From assembly GCA_910575405.1 (NCBI GenBank), contig CAJTER010000026.1, forward strand, positions 1 to 63,016: a stretch of DNA of 63,016 nucleotides, in the 5' to 3' direction. Of the stretch, positions 7,936 through 16,899 are shown in pieces. Within the stretch, counting starts at the first letter, position 1, and the number at the start of each line of letters is the position of its first letter. Both the position numbers and the translations under genes were made by a program. Under the pieces are notes generated by a model. The model worked only from the letters and a program-made list of their open reading frames with translations. It did no database searches and was not told the DNA's origin. This DNA comes from Clostridia bacterium (lineage in GTDB: Bacteria > Bacillota > Clostridia > Peptostreptococcales > Anaerovoracaceae).

Positions 7936-9123
7936 TTACTCCGGCTTTATGTCGATGGTCTCCCTTGAGGCAACAGCTGTCTCGATCAGCCCTTCACAAT
8001 CCAGCCTGCCTTCTGACTGCAGAATTTTCTCCAGCTTTGGTTTTGTCGCCGGATGCTTTGGCAGAAAGACCGTGCAGCAGTCTTCATATGGCTGTATGGA
8101 AGTTTCGTAAGTCCCGATTTCCCGCGCCTTATCCATAATATCCACCTTATCCATAGCGATAAGGGGCCGCATGACCGGCAGCTGAACCGAGGCATCCGTC
8201 ACCACCAGAGCCTCAGCTGTCTGACTTGCAACCTGCCCCAGATTTTCTCCTGTGATCAGCATTCCGCAGCCGGTTTCCCGTGCAAGCCTTTCTGCAATGC
8301 GCATCATAAAACGCCGAACAAGGATCGTTGTCTCTTCCTCCGGACAATTCTGGACAATCTGCTCCTGAATGGGCAGCAAATTGATGACGTGCATTTTAAA
8401 GCGCCCGCAGTAGGTTGCTACAATTTTTGCCAGCTCCTCTACCTTTTCCTGGGCTCTCTGGCTGGTATAGGGGTAGGAATGAAAATGGACGGCCTCAATG
8501 AGCATTCCCCGCTTTGCCATCATCCAGGTTGCCACCGGACTGTCGATTCCGCCGGACAAGAGGGTCATTCCCTTGCCGTTTGTCCCCAGGGGTAGCCCGC
8601 CAAAGCCCGGAATTTTATCCTGATAAATGTAGGATTTATCCTGCCTTACATCTACAAAAAGGAAGCAGTCCGGACTGTTGACATCCACTTTCAGAACTTT
8701 ACAGCCGATTAACACCTTGGCGCCGATGATTCGTCCGATTTCCGGAGATTTCACTGGAAAATTTTTATCCGCCCGCTTTGCCTTTACCTTAAAGGTCTGT
8801 ATGCCCCGTTCCTCTATCACATCCTTCATGTAGGCCACTGCAGCTTCTCCAATGGCATCTAGATTCGATTCCGCCTCCATAGCCGGACTGATAGAAGCCA
8901 CGCCAAATACCTTGGAAATTTCCTTGATTATGTCTTCCTTTTTATATGCCTTATTGGCCCGCACAAAAATCAGGCCCTCGTGGCGCTTTACTTCAAACTC
9001 TTCAAATTTGCGCTTGAGAAGCTTTCGAATACGCTCTGCCAGCATGCGTTCAAAGTATGGCTTGTTCATTCCCTTGAGCGCGACTTCTCCGCACCGCACG
9101 ATAAAAATATGTTGTTCGTTCAA
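7936..9123 (-). CDS. thiI: tRNA 4-thiouridine synthetase ThiI
   Basis: A 395-residue cytosolic enzyme that adenylates and thiolates U8 of tRNA, and in many bacteria also feeds sulfur to thiamine synthesis. Order: N-terminal ferredoxin-like and THUMP region (GEVALKG, KRHEGLIFVRA), then a PP-loop ATPase with MTLLSGGIDSPVATW near residue 180. There is no C-terminal rhodanese domain, as usual in Firmicutes, and a CC pair (YEDCCTVF) sits near the C-terminus. The start is taken as TTG at 9123 with AAGGAGA seven bases ahead; an upstream frame to 9189 lacks family sequence. It follows the cysteine desulfurase gene by 77 bases, the classic sulfur-donor pairing. Confidence 0.93.
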   Translation of the reverse strand: MNEQHIFIVRCGEVALKGMNKPYFERMLAERIRKLLKRKFEEFEVKRHEGLIFVRANKAYKKEDIIKEISKVFGVASISPAMEAESNLDAIGEAAVAYMKDVIEERGIQTFKVKAKRADKNFPVKSPEIGRIIGAKVLIGCKVLKVDVNSPDCFLFVDVRQDKSYIYQDKIPGFGGLPLGTNGKGMTLLSGGIDSPVATWMMAKRGMLIEAVHFHSYPYTSQRAQEKVEELAKIVATYCGRFKMHVINLLPIQEQIVQNCPEEETTILVRRFMMRIAERLARETGCGMLITGENLGQVASQTAEALVVTDASVQLPVMRPLIAMDKVDIMDKAREIGTYETSIQPYEDCCTVFLPKHPATKPKLEKILQSEGRLDCEGLIETAVASRETIDIKPE

Positions 9124-9200
9124 TGTGTATCTCCTTTTTCTATGTGAAACTTTTTCCAAAGCTGGCTGACGTTTACCAACACTTCCCATCAGGCAGCATA

Positions 9201-10316
9201 CTAACGAAAGCTTCCCAGCCTACGGAAACGAGCGACAGCCCCTTTTACCTTTTCCAGTACAAAATCCAATTCTGAAACCGTATTATACCTGCCGAAGCTA
9301 AAGCGGATGGCTCCCTCAATTTCCCGCTCCGTCAGTCCCATGGCCTTTAACACGTGGCTCTGCCCCTTCTTGTTTGAGGCGCATGCCGAGCCTGTGGAAA
9401 CGTAGATACCGTCCTGCTCTAAAGTGTGAAGCAGCACTTCTCCCTTGGTTCCCAGAAAGGACACGTTGAGCACGGCTGGACAGCCATCCTGCGGGCTGTT
9501 TACCTTAATATCGGCTATCTCCTCTTTGAGGCCAGCAAGAAGGTAATCTCTGAGGGCTGTTAAATCCGCTGGCTGTTCCGTCAGTTCTGCTGCTGTGCCA
9601 AAGCCGGCAATAGCCGGAACATTTTCCGTTCCCGACCGCATACCGAATTCCTGGCCGCCTCCTACCAGAAAAGGCTGAATATGAATGCCTTTCTTAAGCC
9701 AGAGAGCTCCGATGCCTTTTGGGCCATGGATCTTATGACTGCTGGCAGAAATCAGATCTGCGTTCTTTGGCAGGGCTATTTTGCCAAAGGCCTGCACGCT
9801 GTCCGTATGAAGCACAGCGTTTTTTTTGCAGGTGTTAATTTCCTCAATGGGCATAATCGCTCCCGTCTCGTTGTTGACCTGCATGACGGTAATGAGGATG
9901 GTATCATCGTTTACTGCACTGGCAAGCTGATTCATATCAAGGCTGCAGTTCTCATCCACCTTGATCCGAATTACCTCAAAGCCCTCTTCCTCAAGCCGCC
10001 TGCAGGCTTCCAGCACTGCCGGATGCTCCACTTCTGAGGTTATGATGCGCTTTCCCCGTCGTTTCCTGGCCATAGCTGTTCCGAAAATCGCCATGCTGTC
10101 CGCCTCTGTTCCGCCTGATGTAAAAAAAAGGCTTCCCTCCTGCTGTCCCATGGCTTTTAGAACCTTTTTTCTCGCCTCCTTTACGGCCTTTTCCGCCGCA
10201 ATACCCAAGCTGTAGAGGGAAGATGGGTTTCCGAAATCCCGCTCCATATAGGTCAGCATGGTTTTTGTCACCTGTTCATGCTGTTTCGTTGTCGCACTGT
10301 TATCTAAATAAATCAT
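9201..10316 (-). CDS. cysteine desulfurase (NifS/IscS family)
   Basis: A 371-residue PLP enzyme that removes sulfur from cysteine as an enzyme-bound persulfide. Motifs: MIYLDNSATT at the N-terminus, EVEHPAVL, the PLP lysine in SSHKIHGPKG, and the persulfide cysteine in STGSACASNKKG. ATG at 10316 has GAAGGAGA ahead, and the NSATT start matches the family. A further 17 residues upstream are open but atypical. It is cotranscribed with thiI, so it most likely serves tRNA thiolation, like Bacillus NifZ, rather than general Fe-S assembly. A sigma-A promoter is visible at 10406-10378. Confidence 0.92.
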   Translation of the reverse strand: MIYLDNSATTKQHEQVTKTMLTYMERDFGNPSSLYSLGIAAEKAVKEARKKVLKAMGQQEGSLFFTSGGTEADSMAIFGTAMARKRRGKRIITSEVEHPAVLEACRRLEEEGFEVIRIKVDENCSLDMNQLASAVNDDTILITVMQVNNETGAIMPIEEINTCKKNAVLHTDSVQAFGKIALPKNADLISASSHKIHGPKGIGALWLKKGIHIQPFLVGGGQEFGMRSGTENVPAIAGFGTAAELTEQPADLTALRDYLLAGLKEEIADIKVNSPQDGCPAVLNVSFLGTKGEVLLHTLEQDGIYVSTGSACASNKKGQSHVLKAMGLTEREIEGAIRFSFGRYNTVSELDFVLEKVKGAVARFRRLGSFR

Positions 10317-10377
10317 GGATTCTCCTTCATCTATCCGTACGAACTGATTCATGTTCCATCCGTACATCAGCTTATTT

Positions 10378-10406
10378 ATTTTATCCCATCCTTTTTACCG
10401 CGTCAA
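10378..10406 (-). promoter_or_regulatory. sigma-A promoter of the cysteine desulfurase-thiI operon
   Basis: Minus strand: TTGACG (10406-10401), 17-base spacer, TAAAAT (10383-10378), about 62 bases before the start codon. Confidence 0.6.
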
Positions 10407-10491
10407 GGATCGAGAACACGGTTTTCGCGCCTCTCCCTTTATTTTGACACAAATCCGCCGGCTTCACGTACTTCTGATATGACAAATTTAC

Positions 10492-10520
10492 TTGCATGTC
10501 AGGCAAATGTCCTATAAAAT
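10492..10520 (+). promoter_or_regulatory. weak sigma-A-like promoter of the first sigma-54 activator
   Basis: TTGCAT (10492-10497), 17-base spacer, TAAAAT (10515-10520), about 41 bases before the ATG at 10561. Direct TGTCA/TGACA-type words (for example 10478-10483, 10497-10501) surround it and could be activator sites. Confidence 0.4.
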
Positions 10521-10560
10521 AGATTTGACACTTATTTTACATAGATCGAGGTACAGCATT

Positions 10561-12633
10561 ATGAAACAAGATCAAATGAATGCAGACAGCTATCAGAACA
10601 GCCTGCTCACAGCATGGCAGCATTTTATCAATAATGAGGAATATGACGCTTCGTTTATCCCTGCGGAAGTTCTGGATTCCTGGAAACGCTCCCGTGACGC
10701 GGGTGTGGATCCTTACGGCATTATCCATGACATTTTGTCCCCGGATGAACTGAATATCAAAATTAATAATAACATGCAGTTTATCGAAATTGTCCATCCC
10801 TATATGGATCGGCTTTACTCCGTTATCAAGGACACTGGCTCCTATATCCTGCTGGCGGACAATGACGGTATTATTTTAGATTATGTAAGCGATCAGGACA
10901 TCGTGGCTGTGGGGCAGGAGAAAACCCGTCTAGTCCCCGGAGCCTGCCGCCTTGAAACCATTGCCGGAACCAATGCCATCGGAACAGCTCTTTATTTAAA
11001 AAAGCCGGTGCAGCTGTGGGGTCATGAGCATTACTGCGAGGCACATCAGCGTTATACCTGCTCCTGTTCTCCTATTTTCGATAATGACAACAATATTATC
11101 GGCGCCATTAATATTACCGTTCTCAAGGAACACGCCCATCCCCACACCCTGGGTATGGCTATGTCGGCGGCAGACAGCATTTCCAAGGAAATCAAGCTGA
11201 CAAAAGCGATTGAAAATGTCGAACGGATCAGCGCCCAGAGAAATACCATCATTGAAAATATGACCAGCGGAATTTTTCTTCTCACACAAACCTATCGGGT
11301 GTCCCAGGTCAACCAGTATGCGCTGCAAATGCTTCATCTTTCCTATGAGCAGACCATTGGCAAGAACATTTTTGACATTATCAACCTGGATCATACGCTC
11401 CCCAGCCGTGATCAGCATACCTTTCTCAAGAGGGAATGCTATAACGAAGAAACTTCTGTCACTTTGACAGATTCCACGGATCCCCCCATGCGTTTTCGGG
11501 TTTCCATCCATTTCATAAAGGATAATCAGCAAAATATAACCGGAACCCTGGTGCGCTTTAATGAGCCGGAATTGATCAACTCCCTTGTAAAAAACGTCAG
11601 CGGGTTCAGCGCCCATTACACGTTTCATAATATTATCGGCGAGTCAGAGCCTGTCCAAAAAATGCTGGCCGCCTGCAAAAAAGCAGCTCAGCGGGATTCT
11701 AATGTCCTGATTCTGGGGCAGAGCGGTACTGGTAAAGAACTCATCGCCCAGTCTATACATAACGCAAGCCCTGCTGCAAAAGGACCTTTTGTCGCCATCA
11801 ACTGCGCTTCCATACCGAACAGCTTGGTAGAAAGCGAATTGTTCGGATATGAGAAGGGAGCCTTTACGGGCGCTGACAAAAATGGCCGTCCGGGGAAATT
11901 TGAAATGGCAAACGGCGGTACGATTTTTTTGGATGAAATCGGCGACATGCCTCTGAACATCCAGGCATCTTTACTCCGGGTCATCCAGACCAAGGAGGTG
12001 GTCCGCATTGGAGGCCGCTACCCAAAGCCAATCAACATCCGCATCATCGCCGCTACGAATCAGAATCTGCAGCAGTCCATTGAGGACAAGACCTTCCGCG
12101 GCGACCTTTATTACCGGCTAAATGTCTTTACCATCAATATGCCGTCTCTGGCGGAACGAGGGCCTTCCGATATACGGCTGCTGAGCCAGCATTTTGTCAA
12201 TGCTTATAATCAGGACAGCGGAGAAATCATCACCATTGCACCTGAGGTCTTTCCCATTTTGGAATCCTACGCCTGGCCCGGAAATATCAGGCAGCTGGAA
12301 AATGTCATAGAGCGTGCTATCAATCTGACGGAGGAGGATGGAATCATTACACCGTGCCTTCTTCCCGAAGATATCTGCAGCTTCCAACCCGGCGCCGCAC
12401 TCCGTCAGCCAGCCGACCAGCATAAGGTGATTGATCCCGCTGGTCCTCAGGCAGGCCATGCACACAAAAAATCCCTCAATATCAAGGAAAATGAAAAGGC
12501 CCTGATCATTTCCGCGCTGAGGGAAAATGCCGGCAATGTTACGAAAACCGCGAAAACACTGGAAATGAATATCCGGACTTTATATCGAAAGCTGGATAAA
12601 TACCAAATCATCCTTTCAGACTTTCGCGGCTGA
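10561..12633 (+). CDS. sigma-54-dependent transcriptional activator, AcoR-like (GAF-PAS-AAA+-Fis)
   Basis: A 690-residue enhancer-binding protein. Order: N-terminal WKRSRD-type segment and GAF sensor (about 60-200), PAS domain (about 215-330), AAA+ domain (about 350-590) and a Fis-type helix-turn-helix at the end. Walker A is GQSGTGKE, Walker B is TIFLDEIGD, and the sigma-54 contact loop GAFTGA is intact, so it should open sigma-54 holoenzyme complexes. ATG at 10561 (MKQDQMNAD) is preferred to a longer frame because GAGGT lies nine bases ahead. It converges on the catabolic operon ending at 12714 and is a close paralogue of the activator at 21416. The GAF domain presumably senses a pathway metabolite. 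Confidence 0.9.
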   Translation: MKQDQMNADSYQNSLLTAWQHFINNEEYDASFIPAEVLDSWKRSRDAGVDPYGIIHDILSPDELNIKINNNMQFIEIVHPYMDRLYSVIKDTGSYILLADNDGIILDYVSDQDIVAVGQEKTRLVPGACRLETIAGTNAIGTALYLKKPVQLWGHEHYCEAHQRYTCSCSPIFDNDNNIIGAINITVLKEHAHPHTLGMAMSAADSISKEIKLTKAIENVERISAQRNTIIENMTSGIFLLTQTYRVSQVNQYALQMLHLSYEQTIGKNIFDIINLDHTLPSRDQHTFLKRECYNEETSVTLTDSTDPPMRFRVSIHFIKDNQQNITGTLVRFNEPELINSLVKNVSGFSAHYTFHNIIGESEPVQKMLAACKKAAQRDSNVLILGQSGTGKELIAQSIHNASPAAKGPFVAINCASIPNSLVESELFGYEKGAFTGADKNGRPGKFEMANGGTIFLDEIGDMPLNIQASLLRVIQTKEVVRIGGRYPKPINIRIIAATNQNLQQSIEDKTFRGDLYYRLNVFTINMPSLAERGPSDIRLLSQHFVNAYNQDSGEIITIAPEVFPILESYAWPGNIRQLENVIERAINLTEEDGIITPCLLPEDICSFQPGAALRQPADQHKVIDPAGPQAGHAHKKSLNIKENEKALIISALRENAGNVTKTAKTLEMNIRTLYRKLDKYQIILSDFRG

Positions 12634-12637
12634 TCGG

Positions 12638-12678
12638 AAAAGCTGCTGCCGATTGTGAACGATCGGCAGCAGCTTTTT
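12638..12678. terminator. strong bidirectional terminator
   Basis: AAAAGCTGCTGCCGAT and ATCGGCAGCAGCTTTTT pair perfectly over 16 bases around TGTGAACG. It closes both the activator gene (+) and the catabolic operon (-). Confidence 0.9.
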
Positions 12679-12713
12679 AATTTGTCTCTCATTTTTAAAG
12701 GCTCTGCAGCAAA

Positions 12714-13478
12714 CTAAGCTCTTGCAAGGCCGCCATCTACATACATGGTCTGCGCAGTCATAAATCCTGCTTCTTCCGATACCAGGAACTTGATGGCTCC
12801 TACGAAATCTGCTGGATACGGGTACTTTTTAATTGCCTGTAGGTTGTACATCAGATCCCACTTCGTTGCTCCTTCTTCTCCCGGCTCTCCTCCGATTTCC
12901 TTAATCGTGGACTCGCATACGAATAGGCCCGGCGCTACTGCGTTTACTGTGATTCCATACTGGCCGTATTCGCTTGCCAGCGCTCTTGTCAGTCCTACGA
13001 TAGCTCCCTTTGTGGAGATATATCCTGACAGCTTTGGATCCGCTCCGTTTAAGAAGGAGTTGGAGGAAACGCTTACTACTCTTCCCCATCCCTGCTCTTT
13101 CATGTGCGGCAGGAAGTTCTTGCAGCAGTTGAACGGTCCGTCTACGTTTGTGGCAAAATACTTTTTCCAGGCTTCATAGCTGACATCCTCAAACATCATA
13201 AAGGGATAGATTCCCGCGTTGTTGATAAGGATATCCACTTCGCCCAGCTTTGCTCTTACGTCAGCTGCCATGGCTTCTACCTGTTTCGGATCGCTGATGT
13301 CACACTGGAAGGACATGGCCTTGACTCCCGGTGCCTCCTGTTTGATTTTCTCTTCCGTTTCCGTGCAGGCGTTTCTTGCTATCAGAGCTACATCGTGTCC
13401 CAGCTTTGCCAGTTCTACGGCTGTCTCCTGTCCCAATCCTTTTCTTGCTCCTGTTACCAGCGCGATTCTCTTTGTCAT
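12714..13478 (-). CDS. SDR family oxidoreductase
   Basis: A 254-residue classical short-chain dehydrogenase/reductase. Cofactor motif TGARKGLG at the N-terminus, NNAG near residue 90, a catalytic Ser in SVSSNS and the Tyr-x3-Lys pair in GYISTKGA are all present. The C-terminal MYVDGG is typical of the FabG/3-hydroxy-acyl class. It interconverts a carbonyl and an alcohol with NAD(P)H; the substrate is unknown. It is the last gene of the leftward operon that begins at 20997, separated from the SSF symporter by two very small membrane ORFs. AGGAGG lies before the ATG. Confidence 0.88.
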   Translation of the reverse strand: MTKRIALVTGARKGLGQETAVELAKLGHDVALIARNACTETEEKIKQEAPGVKAMSFQCDISDPKQVEAMAADVRAKLGEVDILINNAGIYPFMMFEDVSYEAWKKYFATNVDGPFNCCKNFLPHMKEQGWGRVVSVSSNSFLNGADPKLSGYISTKGAIVGLTRALASEYGQYGITVNAVAPGLFVCESTIKEIGGEPGEEGATKWDLMYNLQAIKKYPYPADFVGAIKFLVSEEAGFMTAQTMYVDGGLARA

Positions 13479-13539
13479 TTCTTTTTACCTCCTGTTTTTC
13501 CTGTTAGTTTGTATTTTTTAATTTAATATGTTTGGTTTA

Positions 13540-13647
13540 CTACTTGGTCCCATTTCTTTTCTTTTGCTTTTGCACGCCCACAAGGCCGAATATCATGAAG
13601 AATCCCATTACACCTGTAAGCATCAGCATCAATAATGTTTCGGTCAC
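13540..13647 (-). CDS. 35-residue single-pass membrane peptide downstream of SSF symporter (second)
   Basis: A small frame beginning with GTG at 13647, 10 bases after an AAAGGAGGG ribosome site, and stopping with TAG at 13540-13542. The product starts MTETLLMLMLTGVMGFFMIF and ends with a basic tail (KQKKRNGTK), giving one hydrophobic helix with a positive end. It follows the first small ORF by 15 bases, in the gap between the symporter and the SDR. SSF symporters often need tiny accessory membrane subunits encoded next to them, so this is a plausible partner. Function is inferred from position and shape only. Confidence 0.65.
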   Translation of the reverse strand: MTETLLMLMLTGVMGFFMIFGLVGVQKQKKRNGTK

Positions 13648-13662
13648 TTAAGTATCCCTCCT

Positions 13663-13770
13663 TTATGCCTGGTCTTTTGTTTTACGGTGAACAAGCCAGT
13701 CAACACCCAGTACAATCATTGCGTAAATCAGCTGAATTCCAATCGCTTTTACGACGATATCAATAAACAT
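13663..13770 (-). CDS. 35-residue single-pass membrane peptide downstream of SSF symporter (first)
   Basis: ATG at 13770 with AGGAGG five bases ahead; TAA at 13663-13665. The product MFIDIVVKAIGIQLIYAMIV continues to a basic stretch HRKTKDQA, so one amphipathic or transmembrane helix with a positively charged C-terminus is predicted. It starts 71 bases after the SSF symporter stop and leads directly into the second small ORF. Strong ribosome sites on both, and the lack of any other gene here, make a real two-peptide module likely. Confidence 0.65.
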   Translation of the reverse strand: MFIDIVVKAIGIQLIYAMIVLGVDWLVHRKTKDQA

Positions 13771-13841
13771 ATTTTCCTCCTTATCCTAATGCGCGGGCAC
13801 ATTCCCATTTTGCCGGGGCGCTTGTCCGCACACCCTTTTCC

Positions 13842-15347
13842 TTATGCGTTACCTGCTGCTTTTTCCTCAAGATGAATGCGGTAAGCCTCTGATTCAAACC
13901 ATTCATCGCTTCTGAAATATCCAGGTTTTCCTTTTACAATCAGGTTTCCGACTACACAAATTACAAAGGAGAGTACGGCGATGACATATGCGATATGCAC
14001 ATTGCCCATGCCGATAGCTTCGGGAACAGCAGGGAAGAAGGTCCAGATATTCGCTACCACCCAGCTTCCAATAAAGGCGGTAACACCGACTGCCAGGCTC
14101 CGCTTCCACCAGAAGCCGAACATGTACAAGAACCATACCGGTATCATGAAGGAGTAGATCCAGGTAAACATCAGCACGATGGTCGGCAGCGTCTGCGCCA
14201 TAATGCCGCAGATGATCGATCCTACTAAGATAAAGATTCGAATACAATTGTTTTCCTGTTTCTCCGTCAGATCCTCCTTGTACAGCTTTACAAAGTCCAT
14301 GGTAATCTGGGTTGCTGGCCCTAAAATAAATCCGCCGTAAGAGGACAGCAGCGCTGCGATAAAGGCTGCGAACAAAATCGCGATGAACCAGGTCGGGATA
14401 AGTATAATCAGCATCTGTGTGCAAACCAGCTTGTTGCTGAATTCCGCGAATTCAGGCATACTTCTTGCCGTCAGGGTGAGGCAAATGGAAATCGCTCCAA
14501 TGATAACGTTCATCGGCCCTACGAACCAGGCGATACGTTTCAGGGATTTCTCACTTTTCGCGGATGCCGCGGTCTGGATGGTCTGCTGGCCTGTGCTGTG
14601 AGCAAAGAAGGGCGCGATCAGCACCGGAATTCCCATTGCCAGGAACTGCTCTTTTCCTCCTGTGAATTTGAGGAAGTTTTCACTGTAATCCGGATTGTTC
14701 TGGTAGCTTGCCACAACAGAATCAAAATTCATTCCCGGCAGCTCCTTGAGGATAAAGAAGAGCGCGCCGAACATACCTACGTACAGGATAATGACATTGA
14801 TCTGATTCAGCATTGCTACCTGCTTTGTTCCGCCGAACACTACATAGCAAAAGCCAAGGAGGCTAGCGATGAGAACGGCGATGGTCAGAGGCCATCCGGT
14901 CATAGAATTGATGATAATGCCTAGGGCCTGTGTTTCAAAGGATACAACAGCCCAGCAAACAGCAATGTTTACAGCTGCCACCAAGACGGCCAGCTCCTGT
15001 CCGTACAGCTTTGTAATGATTTCTCCTGTCGTGGATACGCGCATACGCCTTGCCCACAGATAAATAGTGCAGGCGCCCAGCGCCATGGCAAAGCCGTTTG
15101 CCATTACGTGCCAGATCTGTTCAGCGCCAAGAGTCAGCGCTCCTTCCCAAGTTCCCGTCAAATGGCCGGAGCCCAGCAGGGTCAGGCACATGGTGGATCC
15201 GATTGCCCAGGTTCCCAGGCTTCTTCCTCCTAAAGCGATGTTTTCGCTGCCGCCTTCGGCTTTTTTCTTTTTGTTCAGCAGCCAGCCGACCACACCTATG
15301 GTTATGATCTCATATAGCGCTACTACAATAATTACTCCAATTTTCAT
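13842..15347 (-). CDS. sodium:solute symporter (SSF) family transporter
   Basis: A 501-residue inner-membrane protein with about 13 hydrophobic segments, of the SSF/PutP family that imports organic solutes with Na+. The N-terminus carries the family pattern (ALGGRSLGTWAIGSTMCLT), with a later APFFAHSTGQQTIQTAASAK segment like the conserved mid-protein region. GGAG precedes the ATG at 15347. It lies inside the catabolic operon, so it probably imports the pathway substrate. Two tiny membrane ORFs follow it. Pantothenate, proline or carboxylate specificity cannot be decided. Confidence 0.88.
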   Translation of the reverse strand: MKIGVIIVVALYEIITIGVVGWLLNKKKKAEGGSENIALGGRSLGTWAIGSTMCLTLLGSGHLTGTWEGALTLGAEQIWHVMANGFAMALGACTIYLWARRMRVSTTGEIITKLYGQELAVLVAAVNIAVCWAVVSFETQALGIIINSMTGWPLTIAVLIASLLGFCYVVFGGTKQVAMLNQINVIILYVGMFGALFFILKELPGMNFDSVVASYQNNPDYSENFLKFTGGKEQFLAMGIPVLIAPFFAHSTGQQTIQTAASAKSEKSLKRIAWFVGPMNVIIGAISICLTLTARSMPEFAEFSNKLVCTQMLIILIPTWFIAILFAAFIAALLSSYGGFILGPATQITMDFVKLYKEDLTEKQENNCIRIFILVGSIICGIMAQTLPTIVLMFTWIYSFMIPVWFLYMFGFWWKRSLAVGVTAFIGSWVVANIWTFFPAVPEAIGMGNVHIAYVIAVLSFVICVVGNLIVKGKPGYFRSDEWFESEAYRIHLEEKAAGNA

Positions 15348-15371
15348 GGTTTACATTCTCCAATCTTATAT

Positions 15372-15746
15372 CTAATGCTTTGCATATAGTTGATAACGCT
15401 TCGCTGCCATTCGGCAGGCTTTTTGTTGGGGGATAGTCAGCGTATCATCAATATTGGGCAATGCCATTATTTTGCGGCCCCTGAGGGAGGCCAGCTCCTG
15501 TACGCGGCTTTTTCTCAGCCATCCGCTTTTTATGCTGAAGGCTTCCTTTATGACGCCGCGGGAGCTTATGCCCAGCATGACGTCTGTAGATACCAGAAAC
15601 AAAATTCCTTTGCTCGTCCCGCTGAAAATTGTCACATCAGCGGGCATCTTTTTGCGTATGTTTTCCAGCAGCTTTGAATGCATCATGATTACAATGCCGT
15701 TTATGATAAACAATACGCCAAACAGCAGCATTCCATTCCAAACCAT
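15372..15746 (-). CDS. membrane-anchored small protein, GutM-like
   Basis: A 124-residue protein with one N-terminal transmembrane helix (MLLFGVLFIINGIVIMM) and a cytosolic part beginning ILFLVSTDVMLGI, then a LRGRKIMALP motif and a helical tail. The layout and spacing match the protein at 23514-23900 and remotely resemble the GutM family (glucitol operon activator). Identity with GutM is tentative. It lies between the Zn alcohol dehydrogenase and the symporter in the operon, so it may regulate or stabilise one of them. GAGG lies eight bases before the ATG. Confidence 0.6.
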   Translation of the reverse strand: MVWNGMLLFGVLFIINGIVIMMHSKLLENIRKKMPADVTIFSGTSKGILFLVSTDVMLGISSRGVIKEAFSIKSGWLRKSRVQELASLRGRKIMALPNIDDTLTIPQQKACRMAAKRYQLYAKH

Positions 15747-15796
15747 AACAGCCGCCTCAGGTTCCTATTAAAAATTTCCTCTTTTTACTATATGAG

Positions 15797-16837
15797 CTAT
15801 CTTATATCATCAAAAGGATATAAGATTACTTCAAAGGCTTCGCCCCTGCGCATGGCTTCCAGACCGATCTCAAAGTCCTTCAGCGGCAGCTTGTGCGTAA
15901 CTAGGTGATCGAAGTTTACATTTCCGCTTGCCAGCATGTTTCCAACTGTAGACAGTGTATCGTGGCCGATCCAGTTTCCTAAAATCGTAAGATCTTTTTT
16001 CACAATATCAGCTTCGCATATCGTCTGCGACACGCTTTCATTCAATCCGAACAGCAGCACCTGCCCTGCCGGTTTTACGCAGGCAATGGCATCTCCCAGA
16101 AGAACGCCTACCGCGTCAACTACAATATCCGCTCCGTATCCATTTGTCAGTTCCATAACCACGGCTCTCAAATCCTCGGTCTTCGGATTGATGACTCTGT
16201 CCGCGCCGCTTTTCTTCGCATATTCTTTCCTGAATTCCGATATTTCAGAAACCAGAACCGTTCCGGCGCCTTCTGCCTTTAAGAGAGTCGTATAATACAT
16301 GCCAATGGGGCCGCCGCCCAGAACCAGCACCGTGTCGCCGGGCATAACCTTCAGCTTTTTCACTCCACCCATAATGCAGTTCAGCGGTTCGGCGAAGATG
16401 GCTCTTTCCAGAGGCAGATCCTTTGGAATGGAGACTGCTGAATGCTCCGGAATTACCACATACTGGCTGAAGATTCCATCGATCTGAACGCCCATAGCCA
16501 CCATATTGCAGCATACATTGCTGTGCCCTTCTTTACATGCGGGGCATACGCCGCATGGCAGATTGTTATCACAGATCAAACGATCTCCCGGCTTGAAGGT
16601 TCTGACATCGCTGCCTACCTCCACAACCTCGCCGACAAATTCATGACCCAGTACAATATCCTTTGTCGCAGTATATCCCGGCGGATCCGACAAAATATGT
16701 ACGTCTGTACCGCAGATACTTGCTGCCAGAACTTTAACCAACATCTGGTCAGCTTTCTTTATTTCAGGTATTGGTCTGGTTGTAACTTCGTATTTTCCAA
16801 CATCCTTAAACACAACCGCCTGCATCGCACTCATCAT
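15797..16837 (-). CDS. zinc-dependent alcohol dehydrogenase (MDR family)
   Basis: A 346-residue medium-chain dehydrogenase of the threonine/sorbitol dehydrogenase type. Catalytic zinc ligands appear in ICGTDVH (Cys) and LGHEFVGEV (His-Glu). The structural zinc loop is CGVCPACKEGHSNVC, and the Rossmann motif is VLGGGPIG. It oxidises a secondary alcohol with NAD(P)+ or works in reverse. The start is ATG at 16837 (MMSAMQAVV) with AGGAGG six bases ahead; an extension to 16885 has a lysine-rich tail and no site. Central gene of the operon; substrate unknown. Confidence 0.9.
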   Translation of the reverse strand: MMSAMQAVVFKDVGKYEVTTRPIPEIKKADQMLVKVLAASICGTDVHILSDPPGYTATKDIVLGHEFVGEVVEVGSDVRTFKPGDRLICDNNLPCGVCPACKEGHSNVCCNMVAMGVQIDGIFSQYVVIPEHSAVSIPKDLPLERAIFAEPLNCIMGGVKKLKVMPGDTVLVLGGGPIGMYYTTLLKAEGAGTVLVSEISEFRKEYAKKSGADRVINPKTEDLRAVVMELTNGYGADIVVDAVGVLLGDAIACVKPAGQVLLFGLNESVSQTICEADIVKKDLTILGNWIGHDTLSTVGNMLASGNVNFDHLVTHKLPLKDFEIGLEAMRRGEAFEVILYPFDDIR

Positions 16838-16899
16838 GTTCAACCTCCTAATCAGTTTCTGTTTTTCCTTCTCCTTTTGGCCCATTCCCCTGAAATGTC

